Positions 1-10,624 of a stretch of DNA of 64,000 nt are shown here, piece after piece. A program made the position numbers and the translations under genes. The stretch is from assembly GCA_033239525.1 (NCBI GenBank), contig BSYO01000005.1, positions 25,996,534 to 26,060,533 on the forward strand, written 5' to 3'. The notes under the pieces were generated by a model. It was not told the DNA's origin and ran no database searches. It saw only the letters and a program-made list of their open reading frames with translations. Origin of the DNA: Nepenthes gracilis. Its lineage: Eukaryota; Streptophyta; Magnoliopsida; Caryophyllales; Nepenthaceae. Position 1 is the first letter of the stretch. The number at the start of each line of letters is the position of its first letter.

Positions 1-438
1 ATCAGAAGCATTATTTGGATTCCACATGAAAAATTCAGGGCTCTCTTCATTCGCCCCAAATATAGAGCGATTTGAATACCGTAGCATACAGTCGTCGTAC
101 CATCCAATTGCCTCCATTTGATTAGGACAATTCTGTGTAATTTTATAGGAAGAGTCATTGAGACAACTCTGGCAGGTAGAGACGGTAACATCACCTCTAC
201 ACAACGCGATTCCATTAACTTTGTCAGAGCCCTGGCCAGCAGAGACATTGTAGAAGCCGTAGTCTATTTGAGTGTCGGAGGTTATGGAGGAAAGGAGTTT
301 GCTCAGATTTTCTTTGTAAGTGCTAGTATTGGTGTAGTTACCGTTACCATTCATACAGAAATGGTACAAGAAATCTGGCTGGGCAGCGGTGAGAGGAGCC
401 AAGTGAAAGAGAATGAACAACAATATTGAGGTTCTCAT
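1..438 (-). CDS. Cysteine-rich receptor-like kinase (CRK), 5' exon, partial
   Basis: Reading the minus strand from the ATG at 438-436 gives 146 codons without a stop, and the frame is still open at the left window edge. The first 19 or so residues (MRTSILLFILFHLAPLTAA) form a hydrophobic signal peptide. A first Gnk2/DUF26 domain follows, with the diagnostic C-x8-C-x2-C spacing (C-RGDVTVST-C-QS-C), several N-glycosylation sequons and the typical DDCMLRYSNRSIF stretch. The exon is cut before the second DUF26 domain. CRKs usually have two DUF26 domains, a membrane helix and a cytoplasmic Ser/Thr kinase, and act at the plasma membrane in stress and immune signalling; the kinase exons would lie left of the window. 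A secreted DUF26-only protein is the main alternative. A (CT)n tract sits about 110 bp upstream, possibly in the 5' UTR. A broken paralogue lies at 6093-9163 on the same strand, suggesting a tandem CRK cluster. Confidence 0.88.
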   Translation of the reverse strand, partial: MRTSILLFILFHLAPLTAAQPDFLYHFCMNGNGNYTNTSTYKENLSKLLSSITSDTQIDYGFYNVSAGQGSDKVNGIALCRGDVTVSTCQSCLNDSSYKITQNCPNQMEAIGWYDDCMLRYSNRSIFGANEESPEFFMWNPNNASD

Positions 439-546
439 CATCGTCCTCTCAATTTACTAGTTTCTCTGCAAACCTGCAATTAGGGAAGAATGATATAGCG
501 CAGATAATATTAAGTTGTCACTTATCTAAAAACACCGCGTCTTCAA

Positions 547-547
<1 letters not shown>

Positions 548-585
<38 letters not shown>
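548..585. repeat. (GA)n microsatellite
   Basis: About 18 uninterrupted GA dinucleotides. It reads as (CT)n on the strand of the CRK gene and lies 110-150 bp upstream of its start codon, where plant 5' UTRs often carry CT microsatellites. Confidence 0.95.
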
Positions 586-588
<3 letters not shown>

Positions 589-2515
589 AACCTTTGTTCC
601 GATGTCTTGTACAAACAGGTTGCTGCTTTTTTACGACGAAGTCGTCCAGTTCCAATTGGAAAAAGAAAAAAATAATTAAAAAATAAATAATTACACAAAA
701 TAATAATATTACTGCTTTGTATTATATAAATATTTTGAAATATAAACCTCAAATTAATGATAAAATCATTTTGAGAGCCTTTCTTAATTTTTGTAATTTT
801 TTTATATTTTATTTTTTATCTTAATTTTTTATATTAAGAAGACCAGTAAATATTGACCAGCCAATGTCAAAATACAAGACAAAGTATGAGTATTCACACT
901 GGACGTTGACAAATTAAAACGTTCTGGAGGTTGACAAAAACAACTTGAATTTTTTTTTAAAAAAAATAATTATTATTTTTTTAAGTAAATATTATTACTT
1001 TATAAATACATAATAATTAAAAATAATATATTACTAATTAAACTAAAAACCTTTTGTTGGTTATGACCCAAGTACGGTTGGCCCAACCCAAAATAGAAGC
1101 AAGGTCCAAGTGCTAGTAATCCGAATATGGATGCACAAGACCATATCGACTTTCTGAATGAAATGACTGAACAGTAGATAAAATATAAGATTGAGACAAA
1201 TAAAAATACAATAAAATAATAAATAAAGTATTTTAATCCTAACAAATGATTACGATTAATCGAAATGGTAACAATGCATATATGAATAATCCAATCTTGT
1301 GACAATAGAATCGAAGTCCTCTATTAATATTCTAAATAGTTACTAAATTAATTTAAAAAATAACTATACATCATAAGTAACGATCAACATTTAATATAAT
1401 TTAATACATTTATTATAGGCAACGATTATGAGCTAATCTATTGGTTTAAACCCCAACTATAAATATAATATTTTAACCAAGTTGGGGACAAGTCTAATTT
1501 AGGCATACCAACGTCGGCAAAGAGTACGTGCAAAAACAAAAATCAATCCGTCCAATCCTCATAATTTCATCCTCATCGCCTTCTTTCTTCATTTTTCTCC
1601 TACTTATTTTATTTCTATATCTTTTAATTTTTTTAAGAAAAATTTTTAACTTAAATATCAAAAAATATATAAAAAAATAAATCTCATATACATCTGACAT
1701 CTCGTTAAGTTATTGTGGTATGCAAAGCTAAAATTTTTAGCTATGAAGACTAGACCCGTAACCTCTCGGATCAGCTAAATGATTTACTCAACTTCTTAAT
1801 TTTTATAGTAATTTAGATCCGAAAAATGTATTAATTTTATTAATCTTAAAATAATTTTCTGTTAAGCACGTTATGTACTATGGCCTACCTGTTTTTATGA
1901 GATTAGTCAATTTTTTTATTATTTTTTAATTAAATATTAATAATATAATTATTTTAAATTTTTATTGGATAAAAATTAAAAAAAATAAAAGTCATAATTT
2001 TTTATGATAAATTTTGTAAAAATATTCTATATATTTACTCCAATTTCATTGAATCTGCCCCTGCAAACGTAGCTGCAAATTCTTCTGTAAGAAACCAACT
2101 CCTACTCGGGTAGCGTCCTCGCTGCAGGGACTTCTTCTTACACAACGGGGTTTCTTGTGCAGTTTGACCTTCGGACTAGGTCTCTTCGAATTTTTGGCCT
2201 TCTTTTTATCATTTCTTATACTTCATGTGGAAATTTCATTATAAAAATTTGGACAATTAGGATTTTTTTTTTTAAAAAAGACCGTAGCTGGTTTAAATTC
2301 AACGTTTGAGAGGTAAAAAAGCATTACTTCCTCCATAATTTGGGCCTACGGCTAAAATTGATATTCATATATTTCAAATAAGAAGCATAAACTGATATAC
2401 CACTATACGAATAATGCACATTTATGATTGCAAGCACATTACTTCAGCAGATCAAAGCTATACATAATGGATTATCAGACTAATCAAAAGCCTCAGAACT
2501 GATTAAAAGGTTCAA
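586..2515. other. AT-rich intergenic DNA, no gene recognised
   Basis: Only short ORFs of low-complexity, AT-driven composition occur here. Poly-T/poly-A runs are frequent (for example 950-1000 and 1900-2000). A slightly GC-richer patch at 2045-2210 has no recognisable coding content. I see no RNA gene or TIR pair. Confidence 0.6.
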
Positions 2516-3383
2516 TGTCAACTTCTGTTGACTGGCAACGGACGGTCTACTAACCAGAATATAAGAATAGTCTCTTCTATTAGTCGGAATGAATAGCCAA
2601 CTGATAAAGTACACAAGCACTGTGAAGTAGAGATAAAAGAAGAGAAATGAATACCAAATTTTACGTAAAAAATTCTTCTAAAATAAGAAAAAAATAACGG
2701 GACACTAAATCTACAAAGAATCACTAAGTATGAAAAAACTTACATGAGGCAAAAATAAGAACAGAGTAAAAGTAAACAAAAGCTCTCACACTTGGTTTTT
2801 ACTCACAACTCTCTTTCTTTTCACTTTTGCTCATTTGTTACACTCTTTCTCTCTACTTAACTGATATCTTCTCATTCTTCTTATTCTCGTCTTATGCACT
2901 TCTCTATATGCAAAGTACACATATATATATACACGCCTCTCACCATAGCTTAACTTGGTGGTTGGTATTCAACTTCCAAGGTCTGCTTGCATGCGCACGT
3001 GCTATTGTGTAGCAGACAGTGCATGCCTGCTCTCACAGACCGATCAGTCTTTGGAGTCCTGAGAATGACTTCTAACAATCACCCAAAAGGGTAGGTCAAC
3101 TGTACACTTTTTGGATACGACAGTCATTCAGATCTTTCAAATACAACTTGTCAACTCTGTTGTCCGTCGTTTTATATTGGCCAGTTAACCACACTGTTAA
3201 CCGGTCGAAGTAGCCCGTCATGCTTCTTCAGATGACTCATAACTTATGACGATTAACATACTAACCAGAAGAGTTGACCATCCAGAGAAATTCGGTCAAC
3301 TCTGTTGATCGAAATTTTTTCTTTCTAATACATTCGTGCTCCGTCCAAGTCTTAGGAATTTTCACATGGGAGTGATCCCAACA
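2516..3383 (-). mobile_element. Ty1/copia LTR (3' LTR of the decayed element)
   Basis: On the minus strand this 868-bp stretch starts TGTTGGGATCACTCCC and ends GTTGACA, so it has TG...CA ends. It begins directly after a purine-rich tract (GAGGGAAAG) that follows the stop codon of the copia pol fragment at 3393-3395, exactly where a 3' LTR should be. It shares a block around ACGTAAAA (about 2640-2700) with the LTR-derived insertion at 6553-8048. No matching 5' LTR or target-site duplication was found, so the element is incomplete. Confidence 0.7.
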
Positions 3384-3392
3384 AACTTTCCC

Positions 3393-4160
3393 TCACGACC
3401 GTGAGAAAGTTAAGTCTATCATCCCGACCAACCTATAGCATGCTTCATTTTTTTCCTTCGGTAGAATCTTAGTCATCATATCTGCCCCGTTCTCTTCAAT
3501 GTCAACCTTTTCCAGTGACAGTAGGCCGGCTTCCAATACATCTATCACCCAATGATATCGCACATCAATATGCTTTGATCTGGAATAGAGTGAGGAGTTC
3601 TTGTAGAGATGAATGATACTCTGACTGTTACAAAGTATTGTATACTTTTCTTATCTAATGCCCAATTCCTGAACGAAATTCTTCATCCATAACATCTTCT
3701 TATAAGCTTCTGTCACGATAATATATTCGACTTCAGTAGTAAAAAGAGCAACACACTTTTGTAACTTGAACTGCCAGGAGATTGCTTATCCTGCAAATTT
3801 CACCAAGTATCCAGAAGTTGACTTGCGATTGTTAACGTCGCCAACCATATCAACATCCGAGTAGCCCACCAATTGAGGCTTGTCACTTCCAAGACATAAG
3901 CACCTCTTAGAAGTTCCTCGGATGTATCTCAGATCCACTTTACTACAGACCAGTGCTCCTTTCTTGGATTGGATAGAAACCGACTGACTGTGCTAACAAC
4001 ATGTACTATGCCTGGCCTGGTGCATACTAGGACATACATGAAGTTCCTACGGCTGAGGAGTAGAAAACGCTTTTCATGTATGTCTTTTCTTCGTCAGAGA
4101 ATGGACATCGGCGACTGCTCAACCTGTAGTGATTTGCGAGTGGAGTGCTGACAGGCTTGG
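3393..4160 (-). pseudogene. Ty1/copia pol fragment: end of RT plus RNase H, inactivated
   Basis: The minus strand encodes the C-terminal part of a copia polyprotein. In order: the linker motif SKPVSTPLANH (about 4145-4110), a CTRPGI stretch, the RNase H segment with GYSDVDM, NRKSTSGYL and LQKCVALFTTEVEY, then SRSKHIDVRYHW and the terminal GADMMTK, ending in a stop at 3393-3395 followed by a polypurine tract and LTR. It is broken by an in-frame TAA at 3651-3653 (where the family has Gln), a TAA at 3786-3788, a one-base frameshift near 3930 and another near 4050. Integrase and most of the reverse transcriptase are missing. This is plant retrotransposon debris, not a host gene. Confidence 0.85.
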
Positions 4161-4400
4161 ACTTAGCCATGTTGAAGCGTTGGACAGAAACTAGCTGACT
4201 GTGCCAACAGCATGTGCTATGCCTAGCCTGGTGCATACTAGGACATACATGAGGCTTCCTACGGCTGAGGAATAGGAAACTCCTCTCATGTATGTCTTTT
4301 CTTAGTCCGAGAGTGGACATTGGCGACTGCTCAACCTGTGGTGATTTGCCAGTGGAGTGCTGACAGGCTTGGACTTGTCCATGTATGCCATGATTTATCG
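3966..4400 (-). repeat. Tandem duplication (about 218 bp, two copies) inside the copia pol fragment
   Basis: The segment covering the PLANH linker to the CTRP motif is present twice, at about 3966-4187 and 4188-4400. Shared landmarks include GACTGTGC, GGTGCATACTAGGACATACATGA, GGCTGAGGA and GGAGTGCTGACAGGCTTGGA. The copies have diverged by substitutions and single-base indels, so the duplication is old. Confidence 0.75.
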
Positions 4401-4539
4401 GTATGGATGGATTTACCAGTATGGCTAAAACTGACCGGTATGTAACAGCGCTAGCTTTGGAAAAAAATGGCCGGTTGTGCCATTTTGCCTGATTGCACCA
4501 TTTTGCCACGGTTGGACAAAATAGCCAGTTCGCACAAAT

Positions 4540-5330
4540 GGTGAATTTGGAGCAATCAACAAGACAGCCAAAGGACGACCAGCCAGTCAGCAAGAGGTTG
4601 ACTGGCTGAGTTTGTACAACGGAATTTGTGGCAGGCCTTTTTAGAGCTGGAAATTGACTTGCAGGGCAAGTGTTTGTGCAGTGCAAAGTATGCACTATCT
4701 TGCAGGGCATGTGTTTGCAGAAAGTTCAAAAACTGGTAAAAATGTGGCACAAATCATCTACAAAATCAACTAGGTGAGCAGATGAAGATTTAGAACTAGG
4801 GTCATTATAAAAGGCACTAGGAGCTTCAAGCAATGTGTGCTAGGCATTAAGAGTTGTGCTAGTGGTTATGAAATCACCAAGGGGCGTCAAGCCAATAGGT
4901 GAGAAATCACAAGGAACGTTGTGTGCCAGGCCGCATGTGTGCGGGGGTAAAACAGAGGTTACCGTCTATAAAATGTGGGGGCAGAGAGTAGCACGGTAAG
5001 AGGAACGATAAAAGAAAAACAATGAGATAAGAGAGAATGAGAATTTTCTTACTTTGGGTGATTATTTTTCTTATTCTCAGTCCTCAATGGGGCTTGTGTA
5101 GCCAATGTGAGTTGCTTGTATTCTATCTCGGGATTTTTATAATCGATTTTATATAGTAAAATTATTCAAAATTTGTCATGTAGTTTTTACCTTCAATTTG
5201 TAAAAAGTTTTCACGTTAAAAATGTTATGCATCTCTTTTGTTTGTTTGGTAGCTGGCGATAACAAGAGGTTCGGGTTTCCATTGCGGCGGATTGGGTGAA
5301 TCCAGGTTGTTTGAACCCCAACACCTCTAA
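4540..5330 (+). mobile_element. LTR fragment, + orientation (same family as the TauE intron LTR)
   Basis: Blocks in this stretch match, in reverse complement, the LTR at 58711-59780: the CATTATAAAAGGCAC promoter-like box at 4802-4817, GAATTTTCTTACTTTGGG with the following TTATTTTTCTTATTCTC, and TTTTATATAGTAAAATTATTC near 5150. It ends at TTTGAACCCCAACA (about 5324), a plausible LTR terminus. The 5' boundary is not clear, because it abuts the broken copia fragment in the opposite orientation. Confidence 0.6.
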
Positions 5331-6092
5331 TGATTATCCGTCTATTATAACACCTATAAAAAAGTAATCAAAATCTAACAGTATATATATAATAACGTCA
5401 TGGTAACATGTGAATCTTCAAAATCATAACAAAGGGGCCAATTAAAATTTGCAACCTTATTAATTGTTTTTCTTAAGAATCTTCTAATATTTCCTCAAAC
5501 GTGAGGGGCTTAAATGCAATACCTATATGGACACGGTAAGCTACTGTGACAGGCATCACAGAGTGGAGCTTAAACAATGCACCATAGATAATAAGAACGA
5601 CGTTTCCTTCTACATTATCAAATGAAAGACAGGACATCCAAAGCCTAAAATCCCAAACAGCTCCTTCCATTTCTTTTGGTTTTTTTTTTTTTTTTTTGGG
5701 GGCGAGAGGGGACGACATGTGACAGCACAACTTTAAAAGAAAAGATGAATGGACCCTTTAAAATTTAGGCTCTGGCTACAATCCAATTGATCAGAATGTC
5801 AAAACACAATTTACTCAATGGATGTCTGAGAACCATAACATAAGTTCTTGACATAGTAATTATTAATTGTGACATGGAGGGCATAATTTGAAGCCATTGA
5901 CGTTGCAACAGACAAAAGTTCTATGCATTATAAGGATAAGGTTGCATAGTCCAGCCCTATCCAAAGCCCATATTGGAAGCCTTATGCCGTCTAATCTCCA
6001 TTGTTTTGCTATGATAGTCCAATTGACAAATTTTGGCAGGAAGTTCTTACACACATCACACTGAGGTAAGCATGAAATAATGAATTCTTTAC
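5331..6092. other. Non-coding stretch downstream of the CRK pseudogene exon
   Basis: At 6093-6091 the pseudogene exon meets a well-formed splice donor (CCACAG|GTAAAG on the minus strand), so 5870-6092 is probably the relic of its first intron. I could not find the transmembrane or kinase exons further left. An 85-codon minus-strand ORF at 5473-5730 begins with a poly-Lys run made by a poly-T tract (5681-5697) and resembles nothing I recognise. Confidence 0.45.
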
Positions 6093-6552
6093 CTGTGGCA
6101 TTTCTTGTATTGGTTGACAATGGTATAGGAGATAATACTGCTGCAGGTGATGGTGGCGGTGGCTGTGGTAATATCAGTAGAACCATAAAACTTAAATATG
6201 TCAAATCTAAGATTACAGCTTGGTCCAGCAACCCTTCGTCCTTCCTTTCCACTACAGCAGTTTGTGATCTGACTAATAATGTTACCGAGACTATCCAACT
6301 GCGATAAATCTGGAGTGCACTAAGTGCATATATTGTCTGAGAGCTGGAGGCATTCACTTCTCCAGTTGCAAATTCACGACGAGAATTCCCTAACGCAGCA
6401 TGAGTTTGCAAGCTGCTCATCAAGTCTCCCAGTGTCTTGCATAACTGATCCGCACCAGAGGCGTTAATCAAATTTCACATGTAAAAGGTAGGTTGTCTTC
6501 CTCGACTCCAAATATAGAGCGATTCTTATATCGTAGCATGCAATCATTGTAT

Positions 6553-8048
6553 TGGAGGTCAACTGGCAAGAGTTGGACCAAAAGGAAAGAATACAGTGAT
6601 AATAATGACGAACAATAATTACAAAAGGACAAGAAGAAATTAGACACACACAATTTTACGTAAAAATTTTCTTCTGAATGTGAAAAAAAAATCATAGGAC
6701 ACTTAATCCATAAGTTTCACTATGTAAAATTTTGATTACAGAAATCTAAAAAACAGAATACAAGAGCGAAGCACAACTCCTTGTATTATTCTGTTGTCTC
6801 CCAAAGTAGTAGCGAAATCAATATATATATATATGTATAGAGAAATCTCCTCACAGGCGACACCTATTTTACAAGTTGATCACCGACTCTACAAGTCAAT
6901 CACCTATTCTAAACTTTGCAGGTGATTTGTTACACCTAGTCAGTCATTTTTCCACATATTGTCTTCGTGCACTTTTTATTTTGGATGTCTGAGACCGATA
7001 GCCGATTATCCTTCAGTATAAAATATTCAGTTGTCTTCAAACCAACAGTTTGGCCGACTTCGTCCTAACCGCCCTAGGCCAAAATCTGTCCAACCAACCT
7101 CAGCCAGCATCTGTCCTGCCATCCCCCTGTAGCTTGGCCGGCCCTCATTAGTTCGGCCGACATTCTAATCTGCCCTCCGATCTCTACAACTAATATGCAC
7201 TCTAGTCTCTACAACCTGGTTGTCCTTTAGTCACTTCGTCACATGCACAAACACTCCGATTCTCACACAAACCCTATTTGGTTTGGTCACTCCCTTGTGG
7301 GTGCTCAACAAATGGAGACGTCATCGAAAGATCATACAGAGTTTGTGCGTAATGCTGCAAACTGGCTGCAATAAAAAGCCTGAAGACTTTATACAGTAAA
7401 GGCCCGATGACCAGAAGAGGATTCTCCGGAGAGGAAATTTCAGAGTGAAATTTCCAAAGGTGGTTTCTAGAGTCGAAATTCAGAGTGGATTTTTTGAGAG
7501 CAAAATGCCAGAGTGGCATTTTTGCAATGAAAATCCGGAGTAAATTTTCGAAGTGCTTTTGCAGAGAAGGCGAGAAACTGGCGGTCGGGTAGTAGAAGCC
7601 GGTTAATGGGGTGTTGACCAGCTAAGAGCAGAATCCGGTCAACGAAAAGTTGACCTATTGAGTCTGTGCAATAGAGTTGATCGTAGGCTTTTTCAGAGCA
7701 TGTGTCGTCCATGCAGAGAGCAGTTGGCTTGCAGGGCACGTCTTCTAAGCAATATAGAGTATGCGCCGTTTGCAAAAAGCACAGGAACTGGTGAAGGTGC
7801 AAAAATGATAGAGACGACGTGACAGATCATCTGTAAGATGGCAAGTTGAGCAGATGAGATTTGGTGGAGCCGAGTCATTATCAAGGCGCACCAGAAGCTT
7901 CAAATGAAGTTATGAGAAATCACCAAGAGCCAGTGTATTAGGCACCCGAGTGAATCCGAGTTGTTTGAACCCAACAAACCCCACACAATCTTCCGATTAC
8001 TTCTCATTTGTTAGAATACTCACAATGAAGTGATCAAAAAACCCAACA
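6553..8048 (-). mobile_element. LTR-derived insertion in the CRK pseudogene (rearranged)
   Basis: This 1.5-kb block separates pseudogene blocks 2 and 3. Its edges are TGGAGGTCAACTGG (left) and AACCCAACA (right), as for an LTR in minus orientation. Flanking TTGTA (left) and TCGAA (right) could be a diverged 5-bp target-site duplication, since the intact paralogue has TCGTA there. The left half (6553-7260) matches the TauE intron LTR in the same orientation (ACTATGTAAAATT near 6720). The right half (about 7270-7870) matches the same LTR family in the opposite orientation (ATCATCTGTAA... and AGTATGCGCCG... near 7720-7850). The insertion is therefore a foldback or double insertion rather than a simple solo LTR. 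Confidence 0.6.
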
Positions 8049-8254
8049 CATCGAACCATTAGATTGTCTCCTTTTGGTTAGCCAGAGCAACGTAAGCTGA
8101 TAAATAGAGACCTTGAGACAACTGTGGTAGCTAGAGAAGGTAACACATTCTACACATCGCAATTCCATTAACTTGATTAGGGTTTTGGCCTGCAGAAAAA
8201 CTCTAAAAGCCATAGTCAATTTGGGTGTTGAAGGTTATGAAGGAAAGGAGTGTG

Positions 8255-9027
8255 TGTTGACTTATAGGTTACTTCTGTATCGACCATAAACCTAATTGAT
8301 GTGTCAATTGATAGTACGTACGAGGGCATACATGCATTGGACAAATCTAAGAATGTTGTAGAATGGCCCGCGATAGGCTCCTATAGTGCCCGAGTGCGCC
8401 GATTTGAGAATGGGGCCATCTAAGGAGCACATGAGGGTTATGCGAGCGGGATTCTCAAATTGATTAGCGCTAGATACGCGCGGAGGGTGCACGTGCGCCC
8501 AATTCCAAGAGGGATGGCACTCAATGCGTATCTAACGAGTGCTTGAGCACCATTCACGATATAAATACACCTGATACAATTTTAGAATTATCACTTTATA
8601 ATTTCTAAGATTTTGAGAGCCGACATTGTGAGAAAATGAAGAGAAAGAGAGAAGAAATAGGGAAGATGAAGGTTTGAGTATCTAATTGAGTTCCAAGTCA
8701 TATTTCATTTTTATCGACCTTGGATATTCTTTGTTAAAGTTAAAAATAATATCTTATCGGCCTTATTTCTTCTCTTTTATCTTGTATTCATTATTATTTG
8801 GGCTCATTTATTACGAGGTGTCATGGCCTTGTATTTATTAGAGTTTGTATAATCAAACTTATCACATAGTGGATATTTTAAACGGATAGTCTTGTAATTT
8901 TTTCCTCTCATTTGAAAAAAAAAAAATTCACGTAAAATCTTATAATTTTTATTATTTATAATTATTGATTTGTTGTGAGTTGTTAATTATTTTCTCATAA
9001 TTTAAATAAACTGTCACATTCCCAACA
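8255..9027 (+). mobile_element. Solo LTR in the CRK pseudogene
   Basis: This 773-bp insertion interrupts the pseudogene's first DUF26 domain. It runs from TGTTGACTTATAGG to ATTCCCAACA, with short inverted ends (TGTTG...CAACA) and a TATA-like box (GATATAAATACAC) at 8558-8570. Neither end shows protein-coding sequence. The flanks AGTG and AGTA give only an imperfect target-site duplication. Confidence 0.65.
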
Positions 9028-9239
9028 AGTAACATCAAGCTTTCTATGTGAGTGCTCTTATTAGTGTGGTAACGTTACTGTTTATTCAAAAATGGTGAAT
9101 TGGCTAGGCAACAGTGAGAGTAGCCAGGTGAATGAGAATTAGCAGCAATCTTCAAGAGCTCATTCTATGACAGTTTTTGTGCAAATTATTATTGAATTTT
9201 AAATCATCTTTTTTTTTTTTATAGATTTTACACTCAATA

Positions 9240-9990
9240 GACAAATCTTTAAGATTCGTGTGAGGATCGATCAAGAGTAGGCCGAGCGACGGAATTTACT
9301 GAAAGTTCGTCCTAAGTATGATCAAGTAAAGATATTTTCAATAAACAAGTAGTATTTATTACTAATAGGCGCATGATGAGTGCTTATGCGCAAAAAGAAC
9401 AGAATGGGCATGCCTAAACGGTACTCATATGCTGTTTATCTAGTAAGGTTGTGCCTAATATACGTTTGAAAGGTATTCAAAGGGCAACACTGCTATAAAG
9501 TCACTTCTAATGTTATTTCAGAGTATTCAAGATCATTTTTCAATGCAAAGAATACTGCACAAGAGAGAGAAATGATAAAAAAAGAAGGAAAAACGTTAAG
9601 CATTCAATTAAGATCCGACTTGAATTTCGTTGTTCATCAAGGTTTGGCACAATACTCCAGTATTGATTTTTAGGATACCGTTTAGCTGTTCTTTTTTCCA
9701 GTACAGTTTTTCTTATAAATTGTTAGATACATTGAAAATTAAGTTTAAACAGTTATTCACTTGAATTATAGTGAAAAGATTTTAAATTTGATTATATTTA
9801 CAACCAACACTTTTATTATAAAGGATTTATTTCATAATTTTTTTCTTTAATTTTTAAAAATTTTTCAAATTATATATCGTTATATAATTGGTTGTCTCTA
9901 TTCATTATACTTAAATGTTTCACGGTTGATAGAAAATTTAAATTTATTCTGATATATTGTTGTGTACGAATATTTGTTGAATCCCAATAG
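9240..9990 (+). mobile_element. Possible degenerate LTR
   Basis: The order of elements resembles the solo LTR just to its left: a CTATAAAG box at about 9491-9500, then a GAGAGAGAAATGAT purine stretch near 9563, GACTTGAATTTCG near 9628, a T-rich tail, and TTGAATCCCAATA near 9980. Identity is low and ends could not be defined. Confidence 0.3.
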
Positions 9991-10129
9991 CTATATATCT
10001 ATTCTCGTGAGAATGATTTATTATACCAAATGCTAGTAAACCAATTGGATTGTCAAATAATTTTACTTCTCATGGTCAATGAGAACCTCCAGAATCAGAA
10101 GTTGTGATTCAATTGGAGCAGTTGAGGAT

Positions 10130-10386
10130 GTGAACAAGGGGGCTGCGACGTGCGTAGCCCCTTCGACGCCGTAGGGTTATTGGATGTAAAATTCAATAGC
10201 CCGCATTTAATATTAAAAAAAATATTTATTTTTATATTTATTTTTATTATTATTATTTTAAAATATAAGTAAACAAAAAAATATTTTTTATTTTTTTTGT
10301 TTGGGGCCGTTGGATTTTGCATCCAACGGCTCCCTTCCTTGTCATAGGAGCTATGACGCCCTCCCGCGCCGAAGCCCCCCATTCAC
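10130..10386. mobile_element. MULE-type miniature element (MITE) with perfect 9-bp TSD
   Basis: A 257-bp non-coding element is flanked by identical 9-bp direct repeats GTTGAGGAT at 10121-10129 and 10387-10395. Its ends are inverted repeats: the left end GTGAACAAGGGGGCTGCG matches the reverse complement of the right end, GTGAATGGGGGGCTTCGGCG. Further in lie palindromic cores of the type CCGTTGGATTTTGCATCCAACGG (10308-10330) and a left-hand equivalent (10177-10205) around an AT-rich centre. A 9-bp duplication with long TIRs is the mark of Mutator-like elements. There is no transposase, so it is non-autonomous. Confidence 0.8.
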
Positions 10387-10562
10387 GTTGAGGATGAAGT
10401 CCAGCAATTTCCTGGAAGTTGACTGGTGCAACGTCCCATGGAATCCAACGGCCCCCTTCCTTGTCGTAGGGGCTGTGATGTCCTCCCGCGCTGCAGCCCC
10501 CCGTTCACGTTGAGGATGAAGTCCAGCAATTTCCTGGAAGTTGACTGGTGCAACGTCCCATT
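10321..10562. repeat. 122-bp tandem duplication spanning the MITE right end and its flank
   Basis: The segment ATCCAACGGC...CAACGTCCCAT occurs at 10321-10440 and again from 10443. It contains the right half of the MITE, the target-site duplication and 46 bp of flanking DNA. The duplication therefore happened after the element inserted. The copies differ by only a few substitutions. Confidence 0.85.
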
Positions 10563-10624
10563 TCCATTCCTCTTTCCGTGTTGAAAAGGGAGACTTGAGT
10601 GAGCGAGTGAGTTTCCCTTACGCC

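Larger units (their letters stand above)
6093..9163 (-). pseudogene. CRK exon-1 pseudogene split by two LTR insertions
   Basis: Three minus-strand blocks align in order with the CRK exon at 1-438 and continue into its second DUF26 domain. Block 1 (9163-9028): start ATG retained, but codon 4 is TGA and further in-frame stops follow. Block 2 (8254-8049): degenerate region around the C-x8-C-x2-C motif. Block 3 (6552-6093): NDCMLRYKNRSIFG, then DQLCKTLGDLMSSLQ, EFATGEVN, CTPDLSQLD, CCSGKEGRRV and the Pro-rich linker PQPPPPSP, ending at a good splice donor. The second domain is read in two frames joined by opposing shifts near 6312 and 6140. In CTPDLSQLDSLGN the two downstream cysteines of the motif are replaced by Ser and Asn. 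The kinase exons are not found. This is a dead tandem duplicate of the neighbouring CRK gene. Confidence 0.85.

Noticed and set aside
118..429. Plus-strand ORF of 103 codons opposite the CRK exon
   Set aside because: It is the shadow of the real minus-strand DUF26 reading frame, which has a signal peptide and the C-x8-C-x2-C motif.
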